Notes: generated by a model not told the origin, from the letters alone. A stretch of DNA of 64,000 bases from Mesorhizobium sp. (GCF_017306545.1 NZ_JAFKID010000022.1:25399-89398), one strand, 5' to 3'; counted from the first letter of the stretch, positions 24,494 to 33,213 are shown. Numbers and translations: made by a program.

Positions 24494-24922
24494 ATGGCTG
24501 CCACGATCGACACAATCCGCGACGATTTCTCCCTGCTCGACGCCTGGGAGGACCGCTATCGCTATGTCATCGAACTCGGCGAAGCGCTGCCGCCGTTTCC
24601 CGAGCCGCAACGGACTGGCGCCAACAAGGTGCCCGGCTGCGTAAGCCAGGTGTGGCTGACGACGGAGGTCGGCGCCGGCGACGACCCGCCCCTGACTTTC
24701 CAGGGCGATTCCGACGCCCATATCGTGCGCGGCCTCGTCGCCATCATGCTCGCCCTGTTTTCCGGACATGGCGCCAGCGAGATCCTGGCGACCGACGCCG
24801 AGGCGACGCTGAGGGAACTCGGGCTGGACGAGCATCTTTCGCCGCAGCGCGCCAACGGCCTGCGTTCCATGGTCAAGCGAATCCGCCACGACGCCGAGGC
24901 GGCGTTGCGGCAGCCCGCCTGA
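24494..24922 (+). CDS. sufE: SufE family Fe-S cluster assembly protein (cysteine desulfuration)
   Basis: 142 residues with the SufE fold: IRDDFSLLDAWEDRYRYVIELGEALPPFPE, then the sulfur-acceptor Cys49 in VPGCVSQVWL, and a C-terminal helical part (LRELGLDEHLSPQRANGLRSMVKRIRHDAE). By family it accepts persulfide sulfur from cysteine desulfurase SufS and passes it to the SufBCD scaffold. It is not next to a suf operon here. It is convergent with the DUF6456 gene, 13 bp away. Confidence 0.93.
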   Translation: MAATIDTIRDDFSLLDAWEDRYRYVIELGEALPPFPEPQRTGANKVPGCVSQVWLTTEVGAGDDPPLTFQGDSDAHIVRGLVAIMLALFSGHGASEILATDAEATLRELGLDEHLSPQRANGLRSMVKRIRHDAEAALRQPA

Positions 24923-24935
24923 GAGCGCCGGCCCG

Positions 24936-25730
24936 TCAACCGATCGAGGGCCGGTAGTCCGCCGCGCCCCAATGCAGGACGCACGGGCGCTCCCGCTCCT
25001 TCACCGGCGAATAGTGCCGCGCCAATGTCGCCAGCGCTGCCTTGAGAACCACCTTGGCCGACCGGACCGGCCAGCCTCGTTCGCTCTCGACCAGTTCCAG
25101 CCCCTTGAGAAAGCAACAGACGTCGATCAGCACGCCCGACAGTTCCGGGCCCACCGCCGCGATCGCATTGTCCACCCGCTGACGCGCACCGAGAACGGCG
25201 TCGGTCAGGTCCGCCCCGCCGCCGGCACCGCCGCGCCGGCCGGATGAAACGGAGGCGACCCAATTGGCCCCGAGCCTCGGCATGATCTGGCCGCGCGTAT
25301 AGTCGGCGCGCAGCCGCTCGCCGGCCCGGAATTCCTCCATATCCAGAAACGGCTTGCCGTCCTTGCCCTTGCGCCGGACGAGTTGGGCCAGCGGCGATTC
25401 GGACAGATTGGCGAGCGCGGCCGGAGCGTCGGGCTCGTCGAAAGTCACCAGGCCGATATCCCGCCGACCGTTTTCGGCTTGAAGCGAGAGCAGCCGCCGC
25501 GCCAGCGCCAACCCCTGCTCGGACAGCGCGACGGTGTGCGACGTCCGCACGACGACGCCGCGCGATGCCAGAACGGCCAGGAGGTCGCCCGGCACGGCGA
25601 TCGTGCCTCGTTCGCCCGCCTCCAGCAACAGTTTCGCCCCGTTTGCGGCCTGGCGGATCGATGCCGGCCCGGCAACAAGGAACGACAAAAGGCGCCGGCC
25701 GGCCGCCGGTGAAGACATGATCTGTTCCAT
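24936..25730 (-). CDS. DUF6456 domain protein, likely DNA-binding regulator
   Basis: About 264 residues from ATG 25730 (MEQIMSSPAAGRRLLSFL). ATG 25718 is an alternative. A winged-helix-like N-terminus (GERGTIAVPGDLLAVLASRGVVVRTSHTVALSEQGLALARRL) is followed by a rhizobial core ESPLAQLVRRKGKDGKPFLDMEEFRAGERLRADYTRGQIMPRLGANW and a conserved helical C-terminus (GPELSGVLIDVCCFLKGLELVESERGWPVRSAKVVLKAALATLARHY). The function is unknown, though the fold suggests nucleic-acid binding. It starts 16 bp after the HTH gene and is probably co-transcribed with it. Confidence 0.82.
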   Translation of the reverse strand: MEQIMSSPAAGRRLLSFLVAGPASIRQAANGAKLLLEAGERGTIAVPGDLLAVLASRGVVVRTSHTVALSEQGLALARRLLSLQAENGRRDIGLVTFDEPDAPAALANLSESPLAQLVRRKGKDGKPFLDMEEFRAGERLRADYTRGQIMPRLGANWVASVSSGRRGGAGGGADLTDAVLGARQRVDNAIAAVGPELSGVLIDVCCFLKGLELVESERGWPVRSAKVVLKAALATLARHYSPVKERERPCVLHWGAADYRPSIG

Positions 25731-25746
25731 GATCGGCAGCCCGCAG

Positions 25747-26166
25747 TCAGAATTCCAGCCGGTTGCGGAAGGCCGCATGCGCGATCAGTTCCAGCTTCAG
25801 CACGATCTGCTCGAATTCCATATCATCGCGAAGGTCCTCGACGACCTGGCAGGCATGCGCGACGGTGGTGCGATCCCGACCGAACCCGCGGCCGACCTCG
25901 GCCTGGGTCAGCCGCAACACCACATGCGCGACATACATGGCAACCTGTCGCACGCGCGAGGCCCCCATCGAGCTTTTGCCCGGCCTGCGCAAATCCTTGC
26001 TGGAAATCGAGAAGAAGGCCGCCGCGATGTCGATCAGGCATTCGCACATCTCCATCGCCACCTCGTCACGCCGCTTGGACAAAGCGTGGAATCCACAAGG
26101 CACGGCCATGTCGCCTTCCCCGGCATCCACCGGCTCTTCAACAGGGATCGAGGATGTCTGAGGCAC
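25747..26166 (-). CDS. HTH protein related to DnaA domain IV
   Basis: 139 residues from GTG 26166, chosen because GGAGG lies exactly 7 nt upstream. A TTG at 26181 lies before the ribosome binding site. The C-terminal half, RQVAMYVAHVVLRLTQAEVGRGFGRDRTTVAHACQVVEDLRDD, strongly resembles the DnaA C-terminal DnaA-box-binding domain (helix-turn-helix plus the RDRTTVAHA signature). No AAA+ ATPase domain is present. Such stand-alone domain-IV proteins occur in rhizobia. Roles in replication control or transcription are possible but not shown. Confidence 0.85.
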   Translation of the reverse strand: MPQTSSIPVEEPVDAGEGDMAVPCGFHALSKRRDEVAMEMCECLIDIAAAFFSISSKDLRRPGKSSMGASRVRQVAMYVAHVVLRLTQAEVGRGFGRDRTTVAHACQVVEDLRDDMEFEQIVLKLELIAHAAFRNRLEF

Positions 26167-26289
26167 TGAACTTCCTCCCAATAGGAATAAGTTCCTTATA
26201 TTTCCTCATGGGCGGCATGTGAACATACTAAGAACGAGCGGCGCCGATCTGTTTCCATAACTGATTGATCGATAAAGATTTTTATTTTT

Positions 26290-26310
26290 GTAGGAAAATT
26301 TTCCCTACAC
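26290..26310. promoter_or_regulatory. AT-rich palindrome in a divergent promoter region
   Basis: The sequence contains the perfect 12-bp palindrome GGAAAATTTTCC, extended to near-perfect GTAGG/CCCTAC arms. It lies between the divergent HTH gene (start 26166) and the small gene at 26373, in an AT-rich patch. Position and symmetry suggest an operator. The binding protein is unknown. Confidence 0.4.
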
Positions 26311-26372
26311 CGCTTTCCCCATCCTCGACCCCTCCGATGATAGTGGGTGCGGGTTTGACTGGGACGGTGGGC

Positions 26373-26762
26373 ATGACACGGTTAAAGCAGGAAGCGAAGC
26401 GGTTCGGCATCGAGAAAATCAAGGAGCAGGAGCGGGCCAGCCAACTCGCGGCGCTGCGATTGATGTGCGGCCTCGATCTGGAAGAGGCGCTGGGCACGGC
26501 GGCGGAGCAGCGCTCAAGGCTGATCCAGCGGCTGGAACGGCTGCTCGAGCGCGAGCGCCTCAGAGGCACGAGGCGCCATTGGAGCTATGATCTCAACCGG
26601 CATATCGCGCTGAAACAGGTACTCGACCGCCTGCGCGGCGAGAAAGCGACGGGGCCCTTTGCCGGCTCTCTTACCGGCCTCCTCGCCGCCAAAAAACACC
26701 GCACACGGGGCAACGGCGTAGCGGCAAACGAAAACGGCGCCCGACGGCGCCATAATCGGTGA
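26373..26762 (+). CDS. Conserved basic helical protein, function unknown
   Basis: 129 residues from ATG 26373 (MTRLKQEAKRFGIEKIKEQERASQLAALRLMCGLDLEEAL). It is rich in Arg, Lys and Glu, mostly helical and coiled-coil-like in the middle (QRSRLIQRLERLLERERLRGTRRHWSYDLNRHIALKQVLDRLRG), with a basic disordered tail. The pattern is familiar from rhizobial genomes as an unnamed family. A GGTGGG lies 4-8 nt upstream of the ATG. The frame upstream (26265-26372) is AT-rich and judged non-coding. It is convergent with mucR. Confidence 0.7.
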   Translation: MTRLKQEAKRFGIEKIKEQERASQLAALRLMCGLDLEEALGTAAEQRSRLIQRLERLLERERLRGTRRHWSYDLNRHIALKQVLDRLRGEKATGPFAGSLTGLLAAKKHRTRGNGVAANENGARRRHNR

Positions 26763-26777
26763 CAAATCCGGCAGGGG

Positions 26778-27203
26778 TCAGCGCCCCGTGCGCTTGCGCC
26801 CCAGCCCCATCTTCTTGGCCAGTTGCGAACGCGCCGCCGCATAGTTGGGCGCCACCATCGGATAGCTCGGGTCAAGACCCCACTTTTCGCGATACTGGTC
26901 GGGGCTCATGTTATAGTGGGTCATCAGGTGCCGCTTGAGCGACTTGAACTTCTTTCCGTCTTCCAGGCACACGATGTAGTCATCATGGACGGACCGCTTC
27001 GGATTGACCGCCGGCTTCTGCTTGTCGACCGCCGGGGGCTCGCTGGCACCGCCGACACGGCCGAGCGCCGCGTGGACGTCAGCGATCAGGTTCGGCAGCT
27101 CGCCGGCCGGAACGGGATTGTTGCTGACGTAGGCCGCCACTACATCGGCGGTCAGTTCAATCAGCACATCATTGCTTCGAGCAGGTGTTTCAGCGATTTC
27201 CAT
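26778..27203 (-). CDS. mucR: MucR/Ros family zinc-finger transcriptional regulator
   Basis: 141 residues. The N-terminal oligomerisation region ([35 protein letters not shown]) is followed by the Ros/MucR zinc-finger domain ([67 protein letters not shown]). MucR proteins are H-NS-like global regulators of exopolysaccharide, motility and virulence genes in rhizobia and Brucella and bind AT-rich DNA, including their own promoter. An AT-rich gene-free region lies directly upstream. Several MucR paralogues usually exist per genome. Confidence 0.93.
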   Translation of the reverse strand: MEIAETPARSNDVLIELTADVVAAYVSNNPVPAGELPNLIADVHAALGRVGGASEPPAVDKQKPAVNPKRSVHDDYIVCLEDGKKFKSLKRHLMTHYNMSPDQYREKWGLDPSYPMVAPNYAAARSQLAKKMGLGRKRTGR

Positions 27204-27586
27204 CGGTATAAGACCCCAACGAGTGTTTCTTCTATCGCCCGTCTTCTTCGAGAATCGGGCATTTTTTCATTTTCGCAGGAAAGACCCTGCGATTCGTAGT
27301 ACGGCACCCTAATGAACCTCACGGAAAAGCAAGTCAATTATTCGAAGGCATTATATCCCGAAAATAGCCGGATTTATTTCGATTACATATTCATCCCTTT
27401 CTAATACAACTTCCGGCATTGACTTTATCAGTCGCCTGAACGGGAAATCCGCCGGAATGACCGGCGAAGTTGTATCAGGACAGAGGCCGTAAGCTGAAGC
27501 AGCGTTCAATCCGGTGCTTGGCCCTTGAAGAAGGCGCCTCGGCATGTTCATTCCGAAAAGTCCGAAATCCAGAGCAGCGAGTTGTC
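27204..27586. promoter_or_regulatory. AT-rich upstream region between mucR and the S9 peptidase gene
   Basis: This 383-bp divergent spacer contains the most AT-rich DNA of the neighbourhood (about 27290-27420, with several A/T runs and TATAT). MucR/Ros proteins bind such DNA and often repress their own gene. A 66-codon minus-strand frame (27351-27551) and a plus-strand N-terminal extension of the peptidase are not supported as coding. Confidence 0.5.
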
Positions 27587-29704
27587 ATGAGCCGTCCGTC
27601 CGCCTTTCCGCATGCCGATGCTCCCCATCCCGCCAGGCATCCCGTCTCGGACACGCATCACGGTATTGCCCGGACCGACGACTACGCCTGGATGCGCGCG
27701 GAAAACTGGCAGGACGTCTTCCGCGACCCGTCGCTGCTCGATCCCGGCATCCGCGCGCATCTGGAAGCCGAGAACGCCTATCAGTCCGTTTTGATGGCCG
27801 ACACGGCCGATCTTCAAAAACTGCTATTTTCCGAGATGAAGGGACGCATCAAGGAGGACGATTCATCGGTGCCGATGAAGGACGGGCCTTACGCCTACGG
27901 GTCTTCGTTCAAGCTGGGCGGCGAGCAGCCGCGCTATTTCCGCACGCCGCGAGACGGCGGAAGGGAAAGGATTCTGCTCGACGGCGACATCCAAGCCGAA
28001 GGCAAGGCCTATTTCCGCCTGGGCGGCATCGATCACTCGTCGGACCACGCCCGCCTTCTGTGGGCATTCGACGACAAGGGCTCGGAGTTCTACACGCTGT
28101 GCGTACGCGACCTGGCGAGCGGCACGGATAGGGCCGAGCGCATTAACGACACCGGCGGCTCCGGCGTATGGGCGGCGGATAACGAAGGCTTCTTCTACAC
28201 GCGCCTCGACGCCAACCATCGTCCGTCGCGGATCTTCTTCCACAAACTCGGCGCCGACGCGCAGACCGACCGGCTGATCTATGAGGAAAGCGACCCCGGC
28301 TTCTTCATGAATGTCGGCGGCACGCGCGACAACCGATGGATCATGATCTCCATCAGCGATCACGAAACGTCGGAGTATCACCTGCTGAGCGCATCCGACC
28401 CGCTGGCCGAGCCCAGGCTGGTGGCGGCGCGCGAAACCGGGCTGCAATACGATCTTGAGGAAGGCGGCGACGTCTTTTTCGTGCTCACCAACGCGGACGG
28501 CGCCGAGGATTTCAAGATCATGACCGCGCCTGTCGGCGATCCGGTGCGCGCCAACTGGCGCGAACTGGTGCCGCACGAGCCCGGCCGTTTGATCCTGTCC
28601 GTCATCGGCTTCAAGGACCACATGGTGCGGCTGGAACGCAAGGACGGCCTGCCGCGCATCGTCGTGCACGACCGCGCGAGCGGCGCCGAGCACACGATCG
28701 CCTTCGACGAGGAAGCTTATTCGCTCGGCCTGTCCGGCTCCTACGAATACGACACGGAGGTGATGCGCTTTACCTACTCGTCCATGACGACGCCGGCGCA
28801 GGTGTTCGACTACAACATGCGCACGCGCGAGCGCACCTTGCTGAAGACGCAGGAAGTGCCCTCCGGCCACGACCCGGAACACTACGTTACCCGCCGGCTG
28901 ATGGCGCCGGCCGCAGACGGGCAAACGGTTCCCGTTTCGCTGATCCATCACCGGGACACCCCGCTCGACGGCTCGGCGCCCTGCCTGCTCTACGGCTACG
29001 GCGCCTATGGCATCACCATTCCGGCTGCCTTCAACACCAACTGCCTGTCGCTGGCCGACCGCGGCTTCGTCTACGCCATCGCGCATGTGCGCGGCGGCAA
29101 GGACAAGGGCTATGGCTGGTACGAGGACGGCAAGCGGGCCAGGAAGACGAACACCTTTACCGATTTCATCGCCGTCGCCCGGCATCTCGCCGCCGAAAAC
29201 TACACCGCGCATGAGCGGATCGTGGCGCAGGGCGGGTCGGCCGGCGGCATGCTGATGGGCGCCATCGCCAACATGGCGCCGGAGGCCTTCGGCGGCATCA
29301 TCGCCGAAGTGCCGTTCGTCGACGTGTTGACGACCATGCTGGACGAAACCTTGCCGCTGACGCCGCCCGAATGGCCCGAATGGGGCAATCCGGTCCAGTC
29401 CGAGACCGATTACCGGCTGATCGCCTCCTATTCGCCCTACGACAACGTGGCCGCGCTCGCCTATCCGCCCATTCTCGCGGCCGCCGGCCTGACAGATCCG
29501 CGCGTCACCTATTGGGAGCCGGCCAAATGGGTGGCGAAACTGCGGGAGCGCAAGGCGGGCGACAATCCGGTCCTGTTCAAGATCAACATGGAGTCCGGCC
29601 ATGCCGGCGCCTCCGGCCGGTTCTCGCGGCTGGAGGAGATCGCCTTCACCTACGCCTTCGCGCTGAAGGTGACGGGACGGACGGATTTCAAGCCGCTCGC
29701 CTGA
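27587..29704 (+). CDS. Oligopeptidase B-like S9 serine peptidase
   Basis: 705 residues from ATG 27587. The N-terminal seven-bladed propeller (HGIARTDDYAWMRAENWQDVFRDP is a family start motif) covers residues 60-440. The alpha/beta-hydrolase domain has the nucleophile S551 in QGGSAGGMLMG, the Asp in GLTDPRVTYWEPAKWVAKLR and the His in ESGHAGASGR. By family it cuts oligopeptides after Arg or Lys in the cytoplasm. No signal peptide is seen. The frame could extend upstream to 27470, but that segment is in the AT-rich regulatory region. It is convergent with the di-haem cytochrome gene. Confidence 0.9.
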   Translation: MSRPSAFPHADAPHPARHPVSDTHHGIARTDDYAWMRAENWQDVFRDPSLLDPGIRAHLEAENAYQSVLMADTADLQKLLFSEMKGRIKEDDSSVPMKDGPYAYGSSFKLGGEQPRYFRTPRDGGRERILLDGDIQAEGKAYFRLGGIDHSSDHARLLWAFDDKGSEFYTLCVRDLASGTDRAERINDTGGSGVWAADNEGFFYTRLDANHRPSRIFFHKLGADAQTDRLIYEESDPGFFMNVGGTRDNRWIMISISDHETSEYHLLSASDPLAEPRLVAARETGLQYDLEEGGDVFFVLTNADGAEDFKIMTAPVGDPVRANWRELVPHEPGRLILSVIGFKDHMVRLERKDGLPRIVVHDRASGAEHTIAFDEEAYSLGLSGSYEYDTEVMRFTYSSMTTPAQVFDYNMRTRERTLLKTQEVPSGHDPEHYVTRRLMAPAADGQTVPVSLIHHRDTPLDGSAPCLLYGYGAYGITIPAAFNTNCLSLADRGFVYAIAHVRGGKDKGYGWYEDGKRARKTNTFTDFIAVARHLAAENYTAHERIVAQGGSAGGMLMGAIANMAPEAFGGIIAEVPFVDVLTTMLDETLPLTPPEWPEWGNPVQSETDYRLIASYSPYDNVAALAYPPILAAAGLTDPRVTYWEPAKWVAKLRERKAGDNPVLFKINMESGHAGASGRFSRLEEIAFTYAFALKVTGRTDFKPLA

Positions 29705-29714
29705 CCCGCGCCGG

Positions 29715-30665
29715 TCAGCTTTCCGGCTTCTTGCGCGGCGGATAGCCGTTCGGATGCGGCGGGATCGCCTTGAGGTAGGCGGCGATCGCCGCCCGGTCGT
29801 CGGGCGTCAATTCGGCGATGTTCTTCTGCACGTCGACCATGGCGCCGCCGACCGAATCGAAATCCGGCGTAAAGCCCGTCTCCAGGTAGCCGGCGATATC
29901 GTCCGCCGACCAGCCGCCGATGCCGCCTTCGCCGGAGGTGATGTTGGGCACGATGCCCTCGCCTTCGGCAGCCGTGGCGCCGGCCAGCCATTCGGCTTTC
30001 TTCGACCCGCCGGCGAAATCGCGCGGCGTGTGGCATTCGCCGCAATGGCCCGGCCCCTCGACCAGATAGCGGCCGGCGGCGACGGCCGCGGACGCGTCGG
30101 CCGGCAGGCCGATCACCGGCCCGTCGCTGAGGTAGGCGAGTTTCCACAGGCCGATGCCGCGGCGGACGTTGAAGGGGAAGGACAGGCGGTGGCCCGGCGC
30201 CTTGCCGGAAACCGCCGGCAGCGTCTTCATGAAGGCATAGAGATCGGCCACGTCGGACGGCTTCATGCGGGCGTAGGACGCATAGGGAAAAGCGGGGTAG
30301 AGATGCTCGCCCGAAGGCGCCACGCCTTTCAGCACGGCGTTGGCGAAGTCCTCCATCGACCAGGCGCCGATGCCATCCTTCGCATCCTGCGAGATGTTGG
30401 GCGCGACGAAGGTGCCGAAGGCCGTCTTCAATTCGACTCCGCCGGCAAGGTCGAACCGGGCGTCGCCCTCGGCTTTCGGCTTGGCATGGCAGGAGGCGCA
30501 TCCGCCGGCAAAGAAGATGCGCCGCCCCTTCACGGCATCACCCGTACCAAGCTTGGCAACTTCTTCGGCGTCCAGCCTGACGGGCGCCGACAGGAACCAG
30601 CCGGCGGCCGCGCACGCACAGCCGACGACGGCGGCTGCGGCGAGAAGCTTGCCGGCCAAACCCAT
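29715..30665 (-). CDS. Di-haem cytochrome c family protein, membrane anchored
   Basis: 316 residues from ATG 30665 (MGLAGKLLAAAAVVGCACAAAGWFLS, signal anchor). Two cytochrome c domains are visible: the first haem motif CASCH near residue 55 with axial Met region, the second CGECH near residue 208. Each is followed by NI(S/T)-type blocks (VAPNISQDAKDGIGAWSMEDF, IVPNITSGEGGIGGWSADDI) typical of the cytochrome subunits of alcohol/gluconate-type dehydrogenases. It probably passes electrons in the periplasm. The start overlaps the end of the cytochrome c' frame region, with 9 bp spacing. Confidence 0.88.
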   Translation of the reverse strand: MGLAGKLLAAAAVVGCACAAAGWFLSAPVRLDAEEVAKLGTGDAVKGRRIFFAGGCASCHAKPKAEGDARFDLAGGVELKTAFGTFVAPNISQDAKDGIGAWSMEDFANAVLKGVAPSGEHLYPAFPYASYARMKPSDVADLYAFMKTLPAVSGKAPGHRLSFPFNVRRGIGLWKLAYLSDGPVIGLPADASAAVAAGRYLVEGPGHCGECHTPRDFAGGSKKAEWLAGATAAEGEGIVPNITSGEGGIGGWSADDIAGYLETGFTPDFDSVGGAMVDVQKNIAELTPDDRAAIAAYLKAIPPHPNGYPPRKKPES

Positions 30666-30673
30666 CGGGTCCG

Positions 30674-31114
30674 TCAGCTCTTCTTGATGCGATAGGTCTG
30701 GTGGCAGGAACTGCAATCGTCGCCGATGGTGCCGAGTTGCGCCTTGAGTCCGCCGAGGTCGGCCGGCGGGGACGCCACGGCCGCCTTCACGTCGGCCAGG
30801 AACTTGTCCTCGGCAGCCTTGAAGCCCGCCGTATCCTCCCAGATCTTCGGCGCAGCCGTGGTTTTGCCGCCATGATCGCTGCCGGCCGGAAACAGGGCCG
30901 CCGCATCGAATTTCTCGGCGTTGGCCTCCAATCCCTTCAGCGCGTCGAGGACGGCTGCCGCGTCGAAGGCCTGCTCGCCCTTGACCATCTTGGCCAGCGT
31001 GCCGACGAGCTTGCCGCGTTCCTTCATCAGAGCCTGCCTGTCGGCGATCGGATCGGCGGAAGCGGCTGCGCCGGTGAAGGCGAGCATGGAGATGGCAATG
31101 ACCAGCTTTCTCAT
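30674..31114 (-). CDS. Cytochrome c' (four-helix bundle, class II)
   Basis: 146 residues from ATG 31114 (MRKLVIAISMLAFTGAAASA, cleavable signal peptide). Mostly helical, with the haem attachment motif CSSCH plus QTYR at the C-terminus, as in cytochrome c'. By family it is a periplasmic haem protein that binds NO and other small ligands. The gene directly precedes the di-haem cytochrome (8 bp gap), so both should be co-expressed. The frame upstream to 31312 has no coding support. Confidence 0.88.
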   Translation of the reverse strand: MRKLVIAISMLAFTGAAASADPIADRQALMKERGKLVGTLAKMVKGEQAFDAAAVLDALKGLEANAEKFDAAALFPAGSDHGGKTTAAPKIWEDTAGFKAAEDKFLADVKAAVASPPADLGGLKAQLGTIGDDCSSCHQTYRIKKS

Positions 31115-31250
31115 TCGGGAGGCTCCGTTGTTGTCGGTTGCAGACCGTATCCGGCCCTGGACGTCAACGAAAGACATCCCCCTTAAATTCCCGCTCCCCT
31201 CACACGAGCGTGAATTTCCGCCTCGCAGCCCCTGAAACGAAAAAGCCGGA

Positions 31251-31293
31251 TTAGAGCGAAATGCCGTTTCCTTGAATCGGTATTCCGCTCTAA
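31251..31293. repeat. Intergenic palindromic repeat, first unit
   Basis: TTAGAGCGAAATGCCG pairs with CGGTATTCCGCTCTAA, 14 of 16 positions, with an 11-nt loop. The sequence is a familiar type of short rhizobial intergenic palindrome. It lies between the cytochrome c' start and the sodB stop, together with a second unit. Confidence 0.7.
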
Positions 31294-31308
31294 CCATTTG
31301 TTTTTGAA

Positions 31309-31351
31309 GCATGACGTTTTCCGAAAAGTCTGCAACTTTTCGGCATCATGC
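31309..31351. repeat. Intergenic palindromic repeat, second unit
   Basis: Outer arms GCATGA/TCATGC and inner arms CCGAAAAGT/ACTTTTCGG form an interrupted hairpin. It lies 16 bp after the first palindrome and 23 bp before the sodB stop. The pair together looks like a composite rhizobial repeat. On the minus strand it could act as an mRNA 3' stabiliser for sodB. Confidence 0.7.
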
Positions 31352-31374
31352 TTTAGCCGGGGCTCCCTTGAAGA

Positions 31375-31977
31375 TCAGGCTTTGGCCTTTTCGTAGAGTT
31401 CGAGGACATGGTCCCAATTGATCAGGCTGTCGACGAAAGCCTCCAGATATTTCGGGCGGGCGTTGCGGTAGTCGATGTAATAGGAATGCTCCCACACGTC
31501 GACGCCGAGGATCGGGCTCGCGCCATGCACCAGCGGGTTCTCGCCGTTCGGCGTCTTGGAGATGGCCAGCTTGCCGTCCTTGACGGACACCCAGGCCCAG
31601 CCGGAGCCGAACTGCGTGGAGCCGGCGGCGATGAAATCGGCCTTGAACTTGTCGTAGCCGCCGAGGTCGGAATCAACCGCCTTCTGCAAGGCGCCCGGCA
31701 GCTTGTTGCCGCCGCCGCCCTTCTTCATCCACTTCCAGAAGTGGATATGGTTGTAGTGCTGGGCGGCGTTGTTGAAGAGGCCGGCGTTCTTGCCGAACGA
31801 CTGCTTGACGACTTCCTCCACCGAGAGGTTGCCCATGCCGGCTTCCGCCGCCAGCTTGTTGCCGTTGTCGACATAGGCCTTGTGGTGCTTGTCGTGGTGA
31901 TATTCCAGCGTTTCCTTCGACATATACGGCTGCAAGGCCTCGTAGTCGTACGGAAGGGCGGGCAGTTCAAAAGCCAT
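31375..31977 (-). CDS. sodB: Superoxide dismutase, Fe/Mn type
   Basis: 200 residues from ATG 31977 (MAFELPALPYDYEALQPYMS), with GAGGAG 7 nt upstream. Metal ligands are visible as H27, H77, D160 and H164 (LEYHHDKHHKAY, AAQHYNHIHFW, DVWEHSYYIDYRN). The pattern and the N-terminus are those of iron-type SodB. It converts superoxide to peroxide and oxygen in the cytoplasm. It is transcribed alone, and the palindromic repeats follow. Confidence 0.95.
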   Translation of the reverse strand: MAFELPALPYDYEALQPYMSKETLEYHHDKHHKAYVDNGNKLAAEAGMGNLSVEEVVKQSFGKNAGLFNNAAQHYNHIHFWKWMKKGGGGNKLPGALQKAVDSDLGGYDKFKADFIAAGSTQFGSGWAWVSVKDGKLAISKTPNGENPLVHGASPILGVDVWEHSYYIDYRNARPKYLEAFVDSLINWDHVLELYEKAKA

Positions 31978-32079
31978 GGTGCTACTCCTCAAATAAATCC
32001 GGATAGATACCGGATAAAGATAGGTCGGCAACGGCCGGAGGCAACGCCGGCGGCGGCTGCGCGAATGCCTTTTATCGGG

Positions 32080-32958
32080 TCATCCGGCGGAAGTCGAATG
32101 CGCCCACTCCCAATAAAGCTCGCGCGCCTTCTTGGCGACCGGGCCGGGCTGAAGGTCACGGTTCTCGATGCGGGTGACCGGCACGATCTTGGAGTGATTG
32201 CCGGTTGAGAAAATCTCGTCGGCCTCGAGGAAATCGCGCACCGTGAGCGTCTTTTCGATGGCGCGGAAGCCGTAGTCGCCGAGCAGCGCCATGGTGCGGG
32301 CGCGGGTGATGCCGGACAGGAAAGTGCCGTTGGCCGCCGGCGTCATGACATGGCCGTCCTTGACCAGGAAGATGTTGGACGATCCCGTCTCGGCGACGTT
32401 GCCCAGCATGTCCAGCACCAGCGCGTTGTCGAAGCCCCGCCCTTTGGCCTCCATGATGGCGCGGCCGTTGTTGGGATAGAGGCAGCCGGCCTTGGCGTTG
32501 GTCGGCATCGTCTCGATGGTCGGCCGGCGGAAGGGCGAGACCGTGACGGAAAAGCCGCTCGGCGCAATCATCGGCGATTCGTAGAGGCACAGGCAAAACC
32601 GCGTCGACCCCGGATCGGCGGGCACGCCCATGTAGCCGCCGTGCTCGGCCCAATACATCGGGCGGATATAGACCGCGGTCTTGCCGTCGAATTTCTTCAA
32701 CCCGTCCCAGGCCAAGCCGACGATTTCCTCCGGCGTCATCGTCGGCGCAAGGCCGAGCGCGGTGGCGGAGGCGTTGACGCGCCGGCAATGCAGGTCGAGG
32801 TCGGGCGAAACGCCTTCGAACCAGCGGCCGCCGTCGAAAACGGTCGAGCCCAGCCACATGGCATGGCTGCGCGGGCCGACGATGGCCACGTTGCCTTCGT
32901 GCCAGTCACCGTCCACGTAAGTCCAGGTCGTCGATTGCGCCGCCGCTGCCAGGGTCAT
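32080..32958 (-). CDS. ilvE: Branched-chain amino acid aminotransferase (PLP fold type IV)
   Basis: 292 residues from ATG 32958 (MTLAAAAQSTTWTYVDGDWHEGN). Fold-type IV motifs: VFDGGRWFEGV, the PLP Lys in TNAKAGCLYPNNGRAIMEAKGRGFDNALVLDMLGNVAETGSSNIFLVKDG, and FLSGITRARTM. It transaminates Leu, Ile and Val. Related D-amino-acid or aminodeoxychorismate enzymes share the fold, but the ETGSSNIFLV block and length favour IlvE. The frame to 33114 lies in the divergent promoter region and is not used. Confidence 0.87.
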   Translation of the reverse strand: MTLAAAAQSTTWTYVDGDWHEGNVAIVGPRSHAMWLGSTVFDGGRWFEGVSPDLDLHCRRVNASATALGLAPTMTPEEIVGLAWDGLKKFDGKTAVYIRPMYWAEHGGYMGVPADPGSTRFCLCLYESPMIAPSGFSVTVSPFRRPTIETMPTNAKAGCLYPNNGRAIMEAKGRGFDNALVLDMLGNVAETGSSNIFLVKDGHVMTPAANGTFLSGITRARTMALLGDYGFRAIEKTLTVRDFLEADEIFSTGNHSKIVPVTRIENRDLQPGPVAKKARELYWEWAHSTSAG

Positions 32959-33213
32959 TGTCTCGTTCCGTTCATCGTCGGTTTCATAGGAAGGCGCCCG
33001 GCTGTCCGCGTCAACCGGCAAGATCGCGGATATCGTTGGCGCAAGGCCATGCGGCGACCGTTGCCGATCCGCCACACTTGCGGCCCGATTGCAACCCAGC
33101 ATGATCTTGTTCACCTTCTGGCCAAAATCCGGAAGGCTTATCGCCTCGCATTATGCGATCAGGAGAGCGTGCGCGTGCCTCATGCCTCCCTGCGACCGGA
33201 GCCAAAGGCCACC

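Noticed and set aside
27351-27551. 66-codon minus-strand frame in the AT-rich region upstream of mucR
   Set aside because: No ribosome binding site, no recognised family and location in a promoter region; may be chance.
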